NCBI RefSeq assembly: GCF_007993865.1
Contig: NZ_VIUH01000001.1
Coordinates: 372,001 to 436,000, forward strand
Reading direction: 5' to 3'
Source: Pseudomonas sp. SJZ079
GTDB lineage: Bacteria; Pseudomonadota; Gammaproteobacteria; Pseudomonadales; Pseudomonadaceae
DNA: 64,000 nucleotides
Part shown: positions 63,788 through 64,000 of the stretch, one piece after another
Layout of the letters: each line of letters starts with the position of its first letter
How positions within the stretch are numbered: the first letter of the stretch is position 1
Program-made: the position numbers and the translations under genes
Notes under the pieces: model-generated
Databases searched by the model: none
What the model was told of the DNA's origin: nothing
What the model saw: the letters and a program-made list of their open reading frames with translations, nothing else

Positions 63788-64000
63788 CGACCGACGACTT
63801 GTTGCGCTTACTTGAGCCTGGGTCATCGCCCATGCCCCGCCGCGTTCAGGTGTGTTACTGCTTATTCGTGGGCATGAATAAGCAGTAATCGTGCTCCAGC
63901 ACTTCCCCGCACTCTTACAAAGCGGGACGCGAGGCTCACTCCGGCCAACTCCGTGTGCCCAGGATGACCCAAGCCCTTACTCAGAACCTTCCAGGCATAG
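63788..64000. other. Window end without a recognised gene
   Basis: 213 nt after the second ridA. A perfect inverted repeat lies at 63855-63888. Beyond it I see no frame with gene-like features on either strand; a gene may begin outside the window. Confidence 0.4.
63855..63888. repeat. Perfect 13-bp inverted repeat
   Basis: TTACTGCTTATTC and GAATAAGCAGTAA are exact complements around GTGGGCAT. It is AT-richer than its surroundings and has no T-run after it on either strand, so it is not a standard terminator. It could be an operator, a recombination site or an mRNA 3' stabilising hairpin for ridA 67 nt upstream. Confidence 0.7.

Overview
The window is a GC-rich stretch of chromosome from a Pseudomonas-type gammaproteobacterium. 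Almost every gene is a recognisable core gene. The order fdxA-rsmZ-rpoS-nlpD, ispD-ftsB-eno-kdsA-pyrG-tilS-accA-dnaE, rnhB-lpxBA-fabZ-lpxD-skp-bamA-rseP-dxr-cdsA-uppS-frr-pyrH-tsf-rpsB and map-glnD-dapC-dapD is the classical Pseudomonas order, as I remember it from P. aeruginosa PAO1. Copies of a hairpin repeat carrying GTAGCCCGGATGCAATCC suggest the P. mendocina/alcaligenes/stutzeri side of the genus, but that is an impression and not a test. I saw no tRNA, rRNA, insertion sequence, prophage or CRISPR array.

Layout. Positions 1-500 hold the fdxA 3' end and the regulatory RNA RsmZ on the minus strand, with a GacA-type upstream site. From 524 to 6453 lies a minus-strand operon: ispF-truD-surE-pcm-DUF368-nlpD-rpoS. 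It is followed by the formaldehyde-detoxification pair adhC/fghA with a divergent LysR regulator, and an HPF-like ribosome factor. From 10385 to 36261 run long minus-strand blocks for isoprenoid precursors (ispD, ispF, dxr, uppS), division (ftsB), glycolysis (eno), Kdo and lipid A (kdsA, lpxA/B/D), fatty acids (accA, fabZ), CTP and UMP (pyrG, pyrH), replication (dnaE, rnhB), outer-membrane assembly (skp, bamA), sigma-E control (rseP), phospholipid synthesis (cdsA) and translation (rpsB, tsf, frr, tilS). Much of the envelope precursor supply is therefore encoded together. The strand switches at the rpsB/map divergent promoter region.

From 36554 to 52657 the plus strand carries map, glnD, the succinylase branch of lysine/diaminopimelate synthesis (dapC, dapD, dapE), the CsdA-CsdE sulfur relay, an iron-dependent alcohol dehydrogenase, the GH17-GT2 glucan synthase NdvB and the rRNA methyltransferase RlmA. 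The minus strand carries tcdA, the expected partner of CsdA-CsdE in ct6A tRNA modification, and a UPF0158 gene. A cold-shock gene and a three-gene GldA/F/G-like ABC exporter operon follow, then plsB on the plus strand. From about 59.7 kb to the end the region is less dense and more accessory: two RidA deaminases, a probable RidA gene remnant, a LysR regulator, a UPF0149 protein, a SpoIIAA-like STAS protein and several strong inverted repeats.

I found no convincing new multi-gene system. The most useful non-obvious items are RsmZ and its GacA site, the DUF368 (undecaprenyl-phosphate translocase family) gene inside the nlpD-rpoS operon, a 143-bp palindromic element between dapD and csdA, the hairpin repeats bracketing the ABC operon, the decayed RidA fragment, and the perfect inverted repeats near 9.8 kb and 63.9 kb.
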